Shown here piece after piece: positions 1 through 10,118 of a stretch of DNA of 64,000 nt. Origin of the DNA: Brasenia schreberi (taxonomy: Eukaryota > Streptophyta > Magnoliopsida > Nymphaeales > Cabombaceae). The DNA is taken from NCBI GenBank assembly GCA_036023115.1, contig JAYKKT010000061.1, positions 14,653,001-14,717,000 on the forward strand, given 5' to 3'. A program made the position numbers and the translations under genes. The notes below the pieces were generated by a model. It did not search any database. It saw only the letters and a list, made by a program, of their open reading frames with translations, and was not told where the DNA came from. Positions within the stretch are counted from its first letter, which is position 1; each line of letters begins with the position of its first letter.

Positions 1-241
1 ATGGTCGAGATCGCCTAGACAATTGCACTTGGAAGCGCCTAGCTGGAATCATGCCTAGCTCGAGCCAAGAATCAACCCATGGCTAAGGCCACATGGGACT
101 GATCCAGCCATGCCATGATGGGACCACAAAGCTTGCCCATGTGAAGGTCTTGGTCCAGCCAAGAAGTGGAGCAAGACATGGGCCAAAAGACCCATGTCCA
201 ACCCGCCCCATGGAAGGGTCTAGCAAGACTCCCCCTTCGCC

Positions 242-249
242 TATAAATA
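242..249 (+). promoter_or_regulatory. TATA box of LTR T
   Basis: TATAAATA lies in the context GCCTATAAATAGAGGCCAAG, which is repeated almost exactly in LTR D (37,891) and, inverted, in LTR Q (29,448). A purine-rich leader follows at about 300-420, as in the sister LTRs. This is the likely core promoter for the element's RNA. Confidence 0.65.
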
Positions 250-515
250 GAGGCCAAGGGGGGACGTTTCCAGTATCTTGCACATAGAGAGAGGCTTTCC
301 AAGGCTGGAGTGAAGGGAGAGGGAGAGTCTAGGATAGGTAGGAGTTACTGAAAATTAAACAGAGAGAAGAGAGAAAAGAGAGGAAGAAGCGAGTCAAAGT
401 AGAAGAGGAAGGGGACGACCTCCCCATTGTATCGGGTTTTTCTTGGAAAGCTGGTAAGCGAGTACTTATCTTCCATTAAGTTTCTTGATTTTCTTCTTGA
501 TATTCAATTTATAAA

Positions 516-560
516 TGGGGTTGTAATAATGGAGCTTCGTCTCCCCCCATGTTGTAATAT
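516..560 (+). repeat. Conserved LTR box, copy in LTR T
   Basis: The box reads GGGGTTGTAATAATGGAGC, a short variable loop, then GTCTCCCCCCAT and a GTAATA tail. GGAG and CTCC flank a six-base loop. The same box occurs in B (8529-8572), P (28,668-28,713) and D (38,183-38,227) on the plus strand, and in A (5059-5104), M (14,100-14,147), S (21,214-21,260) and C (33,049-33,092) on the minus strand. Its place 300-1100 bp after the TATA box would suit an RNA-processing or polyadenylation role, but that is inference. Confidence 0.7.
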
Positions 561-1686
561 TAGGTAGATATGATGCCAATTTCGTTTCTTACGTATGCAC
601 TCTACTTGTTTGTTTTCTTGATTCTACCTCTCTATATTCTATAAACTCTTATAACTCCTGACCCCCTCTATGCTTAAGCTAATACATATATTTACTTTCA
701 TTTTCCTTCAACAATTTACTTTAAGTTTGCTGTGATTATGCCATTTAATTTTGGAAGAATGCATCACGTATGTTGTAAACATAGAAAAATTATTTTCACT
801 ATGTTTGCATATGTCTAATGTTTTAATTTTTATTTCCTCATTTCTGCTATGATTGACATGAAACTTGTAACACTTCATCTACACACATAATCCTATATAG
901 AATAAAATTTTCAAGAATTTTATGGTCGTGCAATCATGTAATTAAAAGTATGAATGAACGGGAAAATCCTGAATCAACCCAATCAAAATTGTATTTCTAG
1001 CAACAAAGCCTGGGTAATCATCCCATAACTCTATCTGTAGTGGTCCAATTTTAGTGAAACTTGGTTCATTGGAAATCTGACATCCATCAACAAGACCAAA
1101 TTTATACAAATCGGATCTTTGTGCACAGAGATACATACCTTTCTTTGAGTCTTTGTATTTCTTTAATAGAACAGTTCTGAGTGTCTAAGCAGAGACACTT
1201 CCCGGATTTAATTCTAGTAATCACAACACCCAAAAATAAAATAAAAAAACAGTTTTAGAAGCTCCACATTTGTTCCTAATCACTGTAAAAATTTTATGAT
1301 TTTTGGAGACTTAAAAGTCACTGAAAGAAAATCAGAAAGCAAGGTCTGAAAATAGAACCAGTTTCTATTTTTCAAAACTTGGCAAGATTTGTCTTCCAAA
1401 CACCTAGTACATGAATTTTATCAAGTCTCTCAGATTTTTCTTAAAGTGGATTTGAAATCACATCTGCACAAATGAATCCTCGAAGTGCCTAGGCTAACTC
1501 TTGAGCATCGGTTCAAGAAGTCCTAAGGTGAAAAGATCTCGCTTAGCCACAATCGCCCCACAAAGTCAGATTCACAACTTTGTTAGTTTTAGAAACTAGC
1601 TGACACGCTCGTGCAAAAACGAAGTAGGTTGAGAGGTTTATTTCAAGTCTCTATATAGGCTTTGGAATAAAATTTTCACATCTACA

Positions 1687-2298
1687 CCATGCAAATACAT
1701 CTACATAGGATTTCAAAAATGCAATGAATAATACTCTTTCATGCTCATGCAAACAAATACCTATTTTGACACACCTTGGGTTAGACTCACTCCCTAGATT
1801 GATTTCTAGAAAATCCCCTTCTACAGAATTTGAAGGTTTTTCCAAATCAAGGATTCTATGAAATTCGGGAATCTCGGAGGCTTGATCTTCCTCATGGATG
1901 AGGGGATCTTCCTCCTTGCTTTGATCACTCTCAAGTGCTTTAATTTTTAGGAAAGTGTCATGCAAGAGAGAGTTGTGCCCAAAAGAACTATGAGACAATT
2001 TTGGTTTGGATATATACACAGGTTTTGTAAAACTCGAAATTGGGTTTTGTACATGGTTTTGCAAATCAAGGTTTTCGGGTTTTCATATTTTTCAATTTTT
2101 TTGTCTTTTTCCAAACACAAGCTAAAAGGATGAATGTAAAAATACTTTCTTTTTGAGATTTTGAGATTTTTAAATTTTTTTAGATTTTTCCAAACAAATT
2201 CAAATGTTTTTGGGTTTTGAAAGTTTTTCAGATTTTTTTGGTTTTTCCAAATATATACTTTTTTGGATTTTTTTCTAAAGATGGGTCGTCCATCAAAC
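1687..2298 (-). pseudogene. Element Z: N-terminal extension of the RT polyprotein (relic)
   Basis: On the minus strand this stretch aligns with residues about 110-200 of element M's RT polyprotein. Shared landmarks are an acidic ELPEFH-like segment followed by ILD, GDF-E-NLG, then CLHE-ER-FIAFL and DVFAW. The reading frame from 2064 stays open for about 126 codons and is then cut by LTR T at 1686, exactly before the conserved RT blocks. Upstream of 2064 the lysine- and asparagine-rich low-complexity part is broken. No RT catalytic block remains. The splice-acceptor-like site is at 2299-2300. Confidence 0.75.
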
Positions 2299-2310
2299 CT
2301 ACAAAGAAAA
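2299..2310 (-). promoter_or_regulatory. Conserved 3' splice-site-like motif between protease and RT (element Z)
   Basis: The minus strand reads TTTTCTTTGTAG followed by GTTTGATGG. The same pyrimidine-rich stretch ending in AG occurs at the same place in M (9829-9840), B (18,801-18,812) and D (41,134-41,145), each just after an in-frame stop that ends the linker. Ogre elements of the Tat group are known to have an intron between protease and RT. That this AG is the acceptor here is inference; no donor is assigned. Confidence 0.45.
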
Positions 2311-3719
2311 CACCATGAATTAGACTCTAAACAAGAGGTCTAAGCCATAGGTTTCGGTGTTAGTGGGTTCTAGGGTACCCTTGACCCAATTGGTCTTAGG
2401 TGGTGGCTCAGGAGGTATTGATGGGATGTATCCCAATCCATGTCAATTTAGGTTTGGTGTAGGTAGAATGGGATCTAACCTTCCTTGTCTCTTGGCTCCT
2501 AGACCATGATATGGTATATATCCCATGTTCAACATCATATTCTAAGGCTTCTTGAGTTTCAAAAATTTTTTGTGAAGAGGATGGCCTTGAAATAATGTGT
2601 CATCATGGTCATACACACGAGTTGGCTTGGCTAAGAGTTGGAAAGTTTGGGTGAGGGACGGGTTGGGATTTCCTAGGAGACACACGATCATAAGGGGTAT
2701 GGATGGCTCTACATGTTTTGGGGTTCCTAGGAGATGGATGGTTTGGGGTGAGTGAGGCGTCTCCATGGCCTTCTCACTTTATGGATGACTTGATAGACAA
2801 GGGAAGTTTTGGATTCCCTTAAGGTGTGTATGGTATTCTCCAAGGACTACCACCATTTGGTTATCCCATGGAATTTTTAAATATTTGTGAAAGGTTGAAG
2901 GAACGGCTCGGAGGCTATGTATCCAAGGCCTTCCTAACAACAAGTTGTAATGGAGTTTATGTCTAAGACATGAAACAGCCCCGTGTGTTGGATATTTTCT
3001 ACTTTCATGGGTAACTAGATGGGGTGGGATGAGTTACCATCGTATCTCGTAATAACGATGGGACTTGGTTCTAGCCTGCAAATGGGGACTCTAATTTGGA
3101 AGGTCACGTGAAGAGGAAGAATGTTTAGACCTCCTCCCCCATCGACCACGCACTTGTTTAGAGTGTGGTGATTCAATACCACCTCTATATGCAAAGTTTG
3201 GTTGTGGGTTGTATTTGGTCTATTTAATTCATCCTCGGTGAACATGATTGGGGCCTTGGCACAGATTAGAGAGACCAAGAAGGATGGGGATTTGGGAGTT
3301 ATGGACATGTTAACCTTGGCTTTTTATATGATTCCCTCTAAGACTTGTCTATATTTAGGTGAGGTTCGTATCAACTCTAAAATAGACATGTTTATGGGAA
3401 GTTTCGAAAGATGAAGCTCCAAATCGTATGGGGTTAACACAACACTTCTACCCTTATCCATGCTATGAGATGCATTAGGGATGCATGCTTTCGAAGGGCC
3501 GGGTAAGATGACCACTTCCTTGCTAGCATGTTTGGCTAAGTGTGGGGGTTGATAGATCTTTTCGGACCTAGTCACCTCGCCTACACCTTCCCTAAGGCTC
3601 GTTCCTAACTTGGGCATATTTGGATGCTTCGGAGCACCAAGAATTTTTATAAAGGCTCTAACCGGGGGCGAGACTTTAAGCGCTCCCCAGATCACTACTT
3701 GCTTGTCTTTCTTTATTAC
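2311..3719 (-). pseudogene. Element Z: gag C-terminus, aspartic protease and linker (relic)
   Basis: Minus-strand coding relic. From 3719 it reads the end of gag and the pro junction (QVVIWG, EVTRS-KIYQP, LPGPSKACIP), then one in-frame stop near 3324, then the protease core with VVDGGGGLNILPL near 3130-3165. This parallels VDGGGGLN in element M, where the usual D-S/T-G protease motif is replaced by D-G-G. Beyond about 3015 several stops and frameshifts follow. A proline-rich linker (2542-2766) ends with the RVYDHD motif also found in B and D. Z is interrupted at 3720 by solo LTR A; its coding continues at 7098. Confidence 0.8.
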
Positions 3720-4508
3720 TGTAAGCATGAAAATTTCTACACTCCTAGTTTACAAGACCAGAAACGAGCCTTTTCGCGTTTACGTTGCTCGTAGGGCGTG
3801 CCAGCTAGCTCATTCAAACTAGCGAAGATTTTTGCAAAAATCTGACTTTTAGGCGATTGTGGGCAAGCAGGATCTTTTCGCTTGAAACCTTCTTGAACCG
3901 GTGCTCAAGGGTATGTTTAAGTGCTTATGGACTTCGATAAAAACAGTTTTGACTCTTGAAAACACAAGTGTTTGAAATATGAATTTGATTCATGCCTACG
4001 TTGCAATTTTTATGTACGGGGCTGTACGATTCAAAGTCTTTGAGTTTTAGCTAGTTTAGGCCGGATATGTGTGTGCACAAGTGGCCTAAGTTTGGCGTGT
4101 TTGCACGGGGTATTCGAGGCTTCTTTGAATGCAAGTATGCGCACTATCTCAAATTTGGAGGATATGATATGCAACTCACACAACTTGAATGTAAAACTCG
4201 AAATGTAAAGACATAGCTGAAGGGAAATACCCGAAATTTAAAGGCAACTCACACGACTTGAATGTAAATTGCCGAAAGGAAATATAGCTATATCTTAAGA
4301 GCAGAAAGGCTCAATGTGTGCATGTGTGTTATGTATAAATTGAAAGACAACTCACGCAACTTGAATTTAAAAGTCACCCGACTTAAATGTAAAGTGCGGA
4401 ATGGAAAATACGTATATATATATGAGCCAAAGTCATCAACGTGTTCGTGTGTGTTGTGTATAAATTGAAAGACAACTCACACGACTTTGAAATGTAAAAC
4501 CCAACCGA

Positions 4509-4555
<47 letters not shown>
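4509..4555. repeat. (AT)n microsatellite inside LTR A
   Basis: About 23 uninterrupted AT units between U5 repeat units of LTR A. It is likely an expansion within the LTR, since sister LTRs have only short TATATA at the same place. Confidence 0.95.
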
Positions 4556-4558
<3 letters not shown>

Positions 4559-5058
4559 CGGTAAGGCTCAACGTGTGAATGTGTGTTGTGTATAAATTGA
4601 AAGACAACTCACACGACTGAAAATTAACAACCCGGAATGTAAAGACATACGCAGCTGAACTGGTAAAACTCACGCAGCTGAAAGTATATAGATGTGACTA
4701 TATCTTAATGGCTGCCGAGGCCAAAATGTGCGTGGGTGTGTTTGAGCAAGAGCTCGGGTGTCTTTGGGTGCGAGTGTGGAATCTTAAATGACAACTCACA
4801 CGACTTTAAAGTAACAACCCAGCTGAACGGGAGATAGATATATATGATAAGAGCTGAAGCTCAATGCACACGTGTTTGTTGTGTGCAAATTGAAAGACAA
4901 CTCACGCGGCTCTTACTAGAGTCTTTGGAGTAAGAGCGAAGGCTCAATTGTGTACGTGGGTGCTTGGTGTACGAGATAAGAGCTAAGGCTCAAGTGCACG
5001 TGTGTGTCTCATGTACGAGATAAGAGCTAAGGCTCAAGTACATGTGTGTTAAGAACCC

Positions 5059-5104
5059 ATATTACATCCCGGGGGGAGACCACACTCCATTACTACAACC
5101 CCGT
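5059..5104 (-). repeat. Conserved LTR box, copy in LTR A
   Basis: Minus-strand copy of the box seen at 516-560. The hairpin arms GGAG/CTCC are kept and the six-base loop is TGTGGT. It is followed in sense by the U5 repeat zone, as in M, S and P. Confidence 0.7.
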
Positions 5105-5499
5105 ATCAAAATTTAATTACACTTTGAATATAAAGGACTTACAACTCACCTAGCCCGCTATGTGGGGTTTCCCTAGGACGCGTACGCCTTCTTTGTGCTC
5201 AGCCGGGTTCAGTTTGTGCAAGCCCACTTTGAAGTTGTTTAGCCCCTTGTACCGTGGTCAAGTTGTTGCAGCCGAGGTAGGTTCCTATGGTGCAGTCGGC
5301 TCAAGTCTTGAAGTTCGGCCAGGTTCACGATGGGTGCAAGTTTCCAGCCAAGGAGAGCTAGGCTAAGGCAGTTGAGAGTGGGGCGACGTGAAATGGAGTT
5401 GGGGGATGCTTGAGAGTTGCGGTGTGTGGGGTACGGCAGGTGATAAGGGAGTCGAATGATGGTATTGGGGTATGCCAAGGGAAGGTGTGGCAGGTAGAG

Positions 5500-5784
5500 T
5501 TGGAGTTAGGGGGTTCGGCTGGGAAGGTGCGGCAGGTGGTTGCAAGGGTGCAGCTGGGTGCCTAGGGTGTGATTTAGGTGGGTTGTCTAGGGTGTGGTTT
5601 AGGTGGATTGTCTAGGGTGAGATGGGCTAGGTTAGGTGAAGTTGGAGTTAGGGGGTTCGGCTGGGAAGGTGCGGCAGGTGGCTGCAAGGGTGCAGTCGGG
5701 TGCCTAGGGTGTGGTTTAGGTGGGTTGTTTAGGGTGTGGTTTAGGTGGATTGTCTAGGGTGAGATGGGCTAGGTTAGGTGGGCC
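5500..5784. repeat. 142-bp direct tandem duplication inside LTR A
   Basis: TTGGAGTTAGGGGGTTCGG recurs at 5500 and 5642, and the following approximately 140 bases match with few differences. The unit includes GGTGCGGCAGGTGG and several TTAGGTGG motifs. It has no coding potential and is probably a replication or unequal-exchange duplication after insertion. Confidence 0.85.
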
Positions 5785-6298
5785 GATCAAAGGGAAGGTG
5801 GCTGTAAGGGTAGGTCTAGAGTGTTGTGGTGGGTTCGGTGGAAGAAAAGGTGGTCGGTTGGGTGAGTGAGAGCCGAGCGCAAGGTGCACTCGGCTGCACT
5901 TAGGGAAGGATGGCGAAAGGGGCTGAGTAGGTTTCAAAGGGAGGCGATGGTGTAGGTGGAGTCGTGGGCTAGGTTTAGAGGGGTAGAGGGAGAATGGGTT
6001 AGGTTAGGGTTAGGTTTAGGCTTACCTCAAGGGGTTTGGCTAGGTCTAGGTCGCCATGGTCCAGCCCACTCGAGTCCTTCTTGCAGTCAGTCCACCTTGG
6101 TTCACCTTGGTGCAGCCCACTTCATGTTGGTGCAGCCCTTGGCTAGGTCTAGGTCCATAAAAGCTTGAACCCACACCCTTGATCAAGCCAACATGGCTAG
6201 CCCACTTGAAAATATCAAGCCCACCTTTTCTCTCTCCTACTTTATGGAAGCCCACCCCAAATGGATTTCACATGCCCTTTTGGGGACCCCCTCACTCC

Positions 6299-6306
6299 TA
6301 TTTATA
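6299..6306 (-). promoter_or_regulatory. TATA box of LTR A
   Basis: Complement of TATTTATA, giving TATAAATA on the minus strand in the context TGCCTATAAATAGGAGTGAG. P has the same box at 27,573. M and S have lost it at the aligned position (CATAAATGG) and carry another TATA about 0.6 kb further along. Confidence 0.6.
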
Positions 6307-7097
6307 GGCACATGAGGTGGGTCTTAGATATGGGTTTTGCATTTGGGTCTTGAAATCCAGATCCAATCCAAACACTATTTGGGTCTAGATCTTAGATCTC
6401 GGATATTTTAGATCCATATCTGATCCAAATCCAAACATTTATATGGATACGGATTTGGATATTTTGATCCAGATCTGATACAATCCAAACACTATTTGGA
6501 TCCAATCCAAATCCAAACACTATTTGGATATGGATTTGGATATATATGGTCCAGATCCAATACAAATTTTCTCTGGATGGTCCTTCTTGGCTTTTCGAGG
6601 GGGACGTTTTGTGCTGGCCCTAGCTTCATCAGCGCTCTGTCTTATGCTGGGTTTTACCCAGTTTTATCGTCCGGACTCAATCTCGCCTTTTGGACTTCGT
6701 TTTACTCGATTTTCACCATTTCGGGCTTGAATTTCTGTTGCTTCAGTGGGTGATCATGGCTTCACATTTGATACTCTGAGCTTGGAGTCTGCTCCTTTCT
6801 TGGGGTCTCCTTTCGCCTTTTGATCGAGCTTTCTATCAGGTTGTGCTGTCTCCTAGGCTTCGAACCTGCTTTTTGGGGCCGCTTTTGATCAGGGTTTACC
6901 TGTTCGTCTTGGCTTTTTGGCAAAAATGGGACTTGGCCCATATGTGGGAAAATCAAGTTGAATGGGGTTTTAACCAAAATTTTGGGCCTTTACAGCCCCC
7001 GAGGTTTCGAAAACTTCAAAATCTGGTTTTGAACTGAATTTTCAAACTAGGCATTTGTTTTCGAAATTTGTTTTATTTTGGGGGTGTTTACAATTAC

Positions 7098-7345
7098 GAT
7101 GGAAAGTTGTGTGAGGCAAGTAATGTGAACCGTATGCAATGCATGCTCAATCCCACGAGTTTGAGGAAGAAGGCGTACTTCTTTTCCTTTTCTGCTTGTA
7201 CTTGCATGATTGGAAAATTGCTCTTTTAGTATCGCTTGGGAGGGCTTCGATTCCTCCGAGATGTGGAGCCTACCCTACTCTATCAAGTCTTAAATTTGGT
7301 TTTTAAGAGCAAAACACTTGTTTGTATCATGGCCTTTGAGCTTAT
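7098..7345 (-). pseudogene. Element Z: gag zinc-knuckle fragment
   Basis: On the minus strand 7342-7290 reads KLKGHDTNKCFALKNQI, then a stop and DLIE-GRL. This matches KGHDTKRC and IENLIAEGRL of M's gag, the single Tat-type CHHC knuckle. The remainder has a GKGKEV-like segment, also in M. The piece continues the Z gene across solo LTR A. It is cut at 7345 by element B, so the capsid half is missing. CTTAT at 7341-7345 would be B's left target duplication; the right copy is not found because B's 3' LTR is broken. Confidence 0.75.
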
Positions 7346-8209
7346 TATAAACACCCAGAATTTAAAATGTTTTTAAAACTCCTAGATTTCAAAAGTCAAT
7401 TTAAAGCCTTTATAAACCTTTAAATTCAAAACCCGCAACTTTTTAAAGTTTAAATCTTGTGGAAAAATACTTTAAATAAAGGTTTTAAATTTGAATTAAT
7501 GCAGCCCATGAGTTTCGAAATAGGCAAAGACCTAATCCAAGCCTCGAGCCCCGAAATGAAGATAAAGTTGAAAAGCATCAATCAAGATATGGGATCAAGC
7601 TCAAGCCAAATCAGATTAAAATCTCACCAAGACCAAGTCCAATTCCATAGGAAGTCAAGGGAAAAATCAAGCTTGCCCAAGATCAAACCAAGCTCATCAA
7701 TTCAAGCAAAAGATCGAATTAGGGATTGGACTTGAGGCCGTGATCGTCAAGAAGAGGTCAAGCCATATGAAATCAAGATCGAGATGGCACATGAATTATC
7801 CAAGAACCAAGCACAACCTTGGACGAATCTTGAAGGAACCAAGCTACGCCCAACCAAGTACCTTGTGTCAAGCTAGCCAAATGATCAAGTCGAGCCAAGG
7901 TGGAATGATGGGCTGGTCAACATGGTCAAGCCCGAATACATCTGTCCAAGATACATTTAAAATAAAGGTGCAGCTGAACCAAGTGGCATCAAGCAAGCCT
8001 CAAGTGATCGAGCTAGGGTGTACTTGATCTAGCCGGTTGGAGAAGAACCAAGGAAGAGCCTTGGTCAAAGCCAAGACCATCCCACATGGGGCTGGTCCAA
8101 TGCACCACCAAGGGGACCACACCAAGGTGGACTGAAGTAGATCTAAACCTACAAGTGGGCTGGTCAAACCCGCCCCATAGAAGGGGTTGGAAGCCAGCCC
8201 CCCTTGGCC

Positions 8210-8217
8210 TATAAAAA
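8210..8217 (+). promoter_or_regulatory. TATA box of element B
   Basis: TATAAAAA in CTTGGCCTATAAAAAGGGGC, at the same spot as the TATA boxes of LTRs T and D, followed by a GA-rich leader. Confidence 0.6.
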
Positions 8218-8528
8218 GGGGCCAAGGGGGGGCGTGATTTCCATCTTGGAGAACTTGGAAGTATCTTGCAAAGAGAGAGAACGGAGGCTGCCTAAAGGGT
8301 TGTATGCTAGGTTAGGAGAGCTAGGCTTAGCCAAGAGGGTTTCCAGCAAAAGAGGGTCATGACTTGTATGGGAAAGAAGGGCTAAGTGAGTGCAAGAGAG
8401 TTGGAAGGAAGAAGAAGAAAGCTTTGGCCGGATTTCATCCTTGAAAATTCCGGCCATCTTATGCAAAATCGTGTAAGTATCATTGCTCTTTAATTCAAAG
8501 TTCTTCTTTTTCATCCTTTTGAATTAAT

Positions 8529-8572
8529 ATGGGGTTGTAATAATGGAGTTTCATCTCCCCCCATGTTATAAT
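8529..8572 (+). repeat. Conserved LTR box, copy in element B
   Basis: GGGGTTGTAATAATGGAG, loop TTTCAT, CTCCCCCCATG. The hairpin arms are kept and the loop differs from the other copies. Confidence 0.7.
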
Positions 8573-8791
8573 AGTTAGATTTGCTGCAAGTTTAATTTCG
8601 TAGATGAATCACCATTAAACACACACTTGCACTATAAGTGTTTGATTAAGCTCCTACCCCAATATACTCTATAATCGTCCTATACTTCTAATCCCCTCTA
8701 TGCGTAAGCTATAAAATACTTTCAATTCATTTACATTCCAGCAATTTACTTTGGGGATTGAAGAGTTGTTTGTAGACGCGCGAAAATCCCC

Positions 8792-9826
8792 TCTATAGCA
8801 GTACGTGCCCCATGGGGTTGTGAAGGCGGTCTTACCCTGATCTCGTGGGCTTAGTTTGATTTGATTATAGCCTGAATAGCCATCCATGAATGAAAACATT
8901 TCATGATTTGCAGTACTATCGACTATCAAATCTATGTTTGGTAAAGGATAATTATCCTTTGGAGTGGCTTTATTCAGGTTTCTGAAATCGATGCATATTC
9001 GAATTTTCCCATTGGTTTTTCGAACTACAACGATATTTGACAACCAATCAGAATACGCAATGGGTTTTATAAATCCGGCTTTTAGCAGATCTTCTAAACC
9101 CTCTTTGACTTGCGTGTGTACATTCGGGTGTATTTTCCTAAGCTTCTGCTTTATGGGTTTTACACCTGCATCTAAGGGAAGACGATGTTCGACAATGCTG
9201 GGGTCTATGCCCGGCATGTCTTCATACGTCCATGCAAACACATCTAAATAGGTTCGTAGAAATGCAATGAATGCTAACCTTTCAGTTTCATGCAAGCATG
9301 CGCCTATTTTGATGGTTTTGGGATTGGAATCATCCCCTAGGTTCACCTCTATGAAATCTCCTCCTACTGATTGGGAAGGTCTTTCAAAATCGAGAATCTT
9401 ATGAAATTCTGGGAGCTCAGAAGTGGGATCTTCCTCAAGGGGATCCACTTCTGGGCTTTGATCATTCTCGTGGGCTATAGACCCGAGGGAATTTGATGTG
9501 TGGTTTTCAAAATGACCTGGTTTTGTACTTGGATTTTCAAGTGATTTCGAAACTTTTGGTCTGGTTATGCAGACGACGTTTCTTTCGAAATCCTTTTCTT
9601 TTGCCAAAGTCCTACCAGGAGCAGCTATGTACAAAATCTTTTTGGTATTTTCCAAATTTTCAATTTTTTTGTTTTTTTGTAAAACAAGAACCTTGGGAAC
9701 TATACAAAGCACTCTATTTTCGAGTTTTTGTTTTTCCATTGTTTTTGGTTTTTCTTGTTTTTTGATTTTTTTGATTTTAAGGTTTTCAAATGTTTTTGTA
9801 TTTTTAGAAAAGGGATCTTCCGTCAT
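8792..9826 (-). pseudogene. Element M reverse transcriptase, N-terminal part, truncated
   Basis: The frame is open from ATG at 9826 through the end of true RT sequence at about 8792. Residues 1-110 are lysine- and asparagine-rich and variable. Residues 130-205 are a conserved Tat extension ending DVFAWTYEDMPGIDP. RT fingers and early palm follow at about 210-345: KQKLRKIHP, GFIKPIAYSDWLSNIV, GKIRICIDFRNLN, DNYPLPNID, FSFMDGYSGYNQ, TPWGTYCYR. The first catalytic Asp (in SFMDGYSGYNQ) is present; the Y-x-D-D block is missing because the sequence then runs into the 21-bp LTR remnant and B's LTR. The block order is that of Ty3/gypsy Tat RT. A splice-acceptor-like site lies four bases before the ATG. 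Confidence 0.92.
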
Positions 9827-9828
9827 AC

Positions 9829-9840
9829 CTACAAAGGGAA
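9829..9840 (-). promoter_or_regulatory. Conserved 3' splice-site-like motif before RT (element M)
   Basis: Minus strand TTCCCTTTGTAG then GTATGACGG. Upstream, the linker frame closes at a stop shortly before this motif, so joining protease to RT would need splicing, frameshifting or separate translation. The Ogre-type intron is known; its use here is inferred. Confidence 0.45.
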
Positions 9841-10118
9841 AACACTACGGGTTAGACTCGGAATAAGAGGTCTAAATCGTAGGTCTCTTCTAAGGCAGGT
9901 TTCGGGGCACCCCTGACCCAGGTGGTCACAGGGGGTGGCTCCGGCGGTATTCGGGGAGTATAGCCGATCCCATATCGGCTTGGATTGGCTCTAGGAAGGA
10001 TGGGCTCTAGGAGACCCTGGTTCTATGCCCCTAGACTCTTGTAGGGCGTGTAGCCCATGTTCAACAACATGTTCCACGACTTTTTGTTTTTCGAAAAAGT
10101 TGGATACAAGTCGTGGTC
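9841..10118 (-). other. Element M linker between protease and RT
   Basis: It contains the conserved linker seen in Z, B and D: NMLLNMGYTPY, YGIGYTPRIPPEPPP, TTWVRG, then a TYDLDLLFRV-like end and a stop. A stop at about 10,119 separates it from the protease frame. It is either a decayed coding linker or part of an intron. Confidence 0.55.

Larger units (their letters stand above)
1..1686 (+). mobile_element. LTR T: 3' portion of a plus-strand Tat-like LTR (type D)
   Basis: This is the right-hand part of a long LTR whose left end lies outside the window. It runs parallel to the LTR of element D (about 37,700-39,343): a TATA box followed by a GA-rich leader, the shared 45-bp LTR box at 516-560, a long AT-rich U5, and a terminal TCTACA at 1681-1686. 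The next base belongs to the minus-strand element Z (RT N-terminal region), so T appears to be inserted in Z. The LTR could be solo or the 3' LTR of a plus-strand element; only sequence left of the window would tell. Confidence 0.8.
3720..7092 (-). mobile_element. Solo LTR A (minus strand) with target duplication ATTAC
   Basis: A 3.37-kb LTR. In sense it begins TGTAAACACCCCC at 7092 and ends near 3720. It is flanked by ATTAC at 3715-3719 and ATTAC at 7093-7097, and Z coding sequence continues on both sides, so it is a solo LTR. Sense order: U3 with repeated ATCCAAATCC-like motifs (6340-6560), TATA box (6299-6306), a long G-rich (+ strand) leader, the conserved box (5059-5104), and an R/U5 zone of degenerate repeats with GAGC...GCTC (4150-5050). 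A dinucleotide run and a 142-bp duplication lie inside. The short ORFs within are chance frames. Confidence 0.88.
7346..8770 (+). mobile_element. Element B 5' LTR, first part
   Basis: It begins TATAAACACCC, a TG-to-TA change at the LTR start; the 3' LTR has TGTAAACACCC. It contains U3, a TATAAAAA box, leader and the conserved box. The last five bases TTGTT (8766-8770) are the target site duplicated by M. The open frame at 7457-7735 reappears at 25,661-25,939 only because both LTRs share it. Confidence 0.85.

Noticed and set aside
7457..7735. 92-codon frame, nearly identical to one at 25,661-25,939
   Set aside because: The two frames lie at the same place in the 5' and 3' LTR of element B, so the match comes from LTR identity. 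They begin at TTG and carry no known domain.
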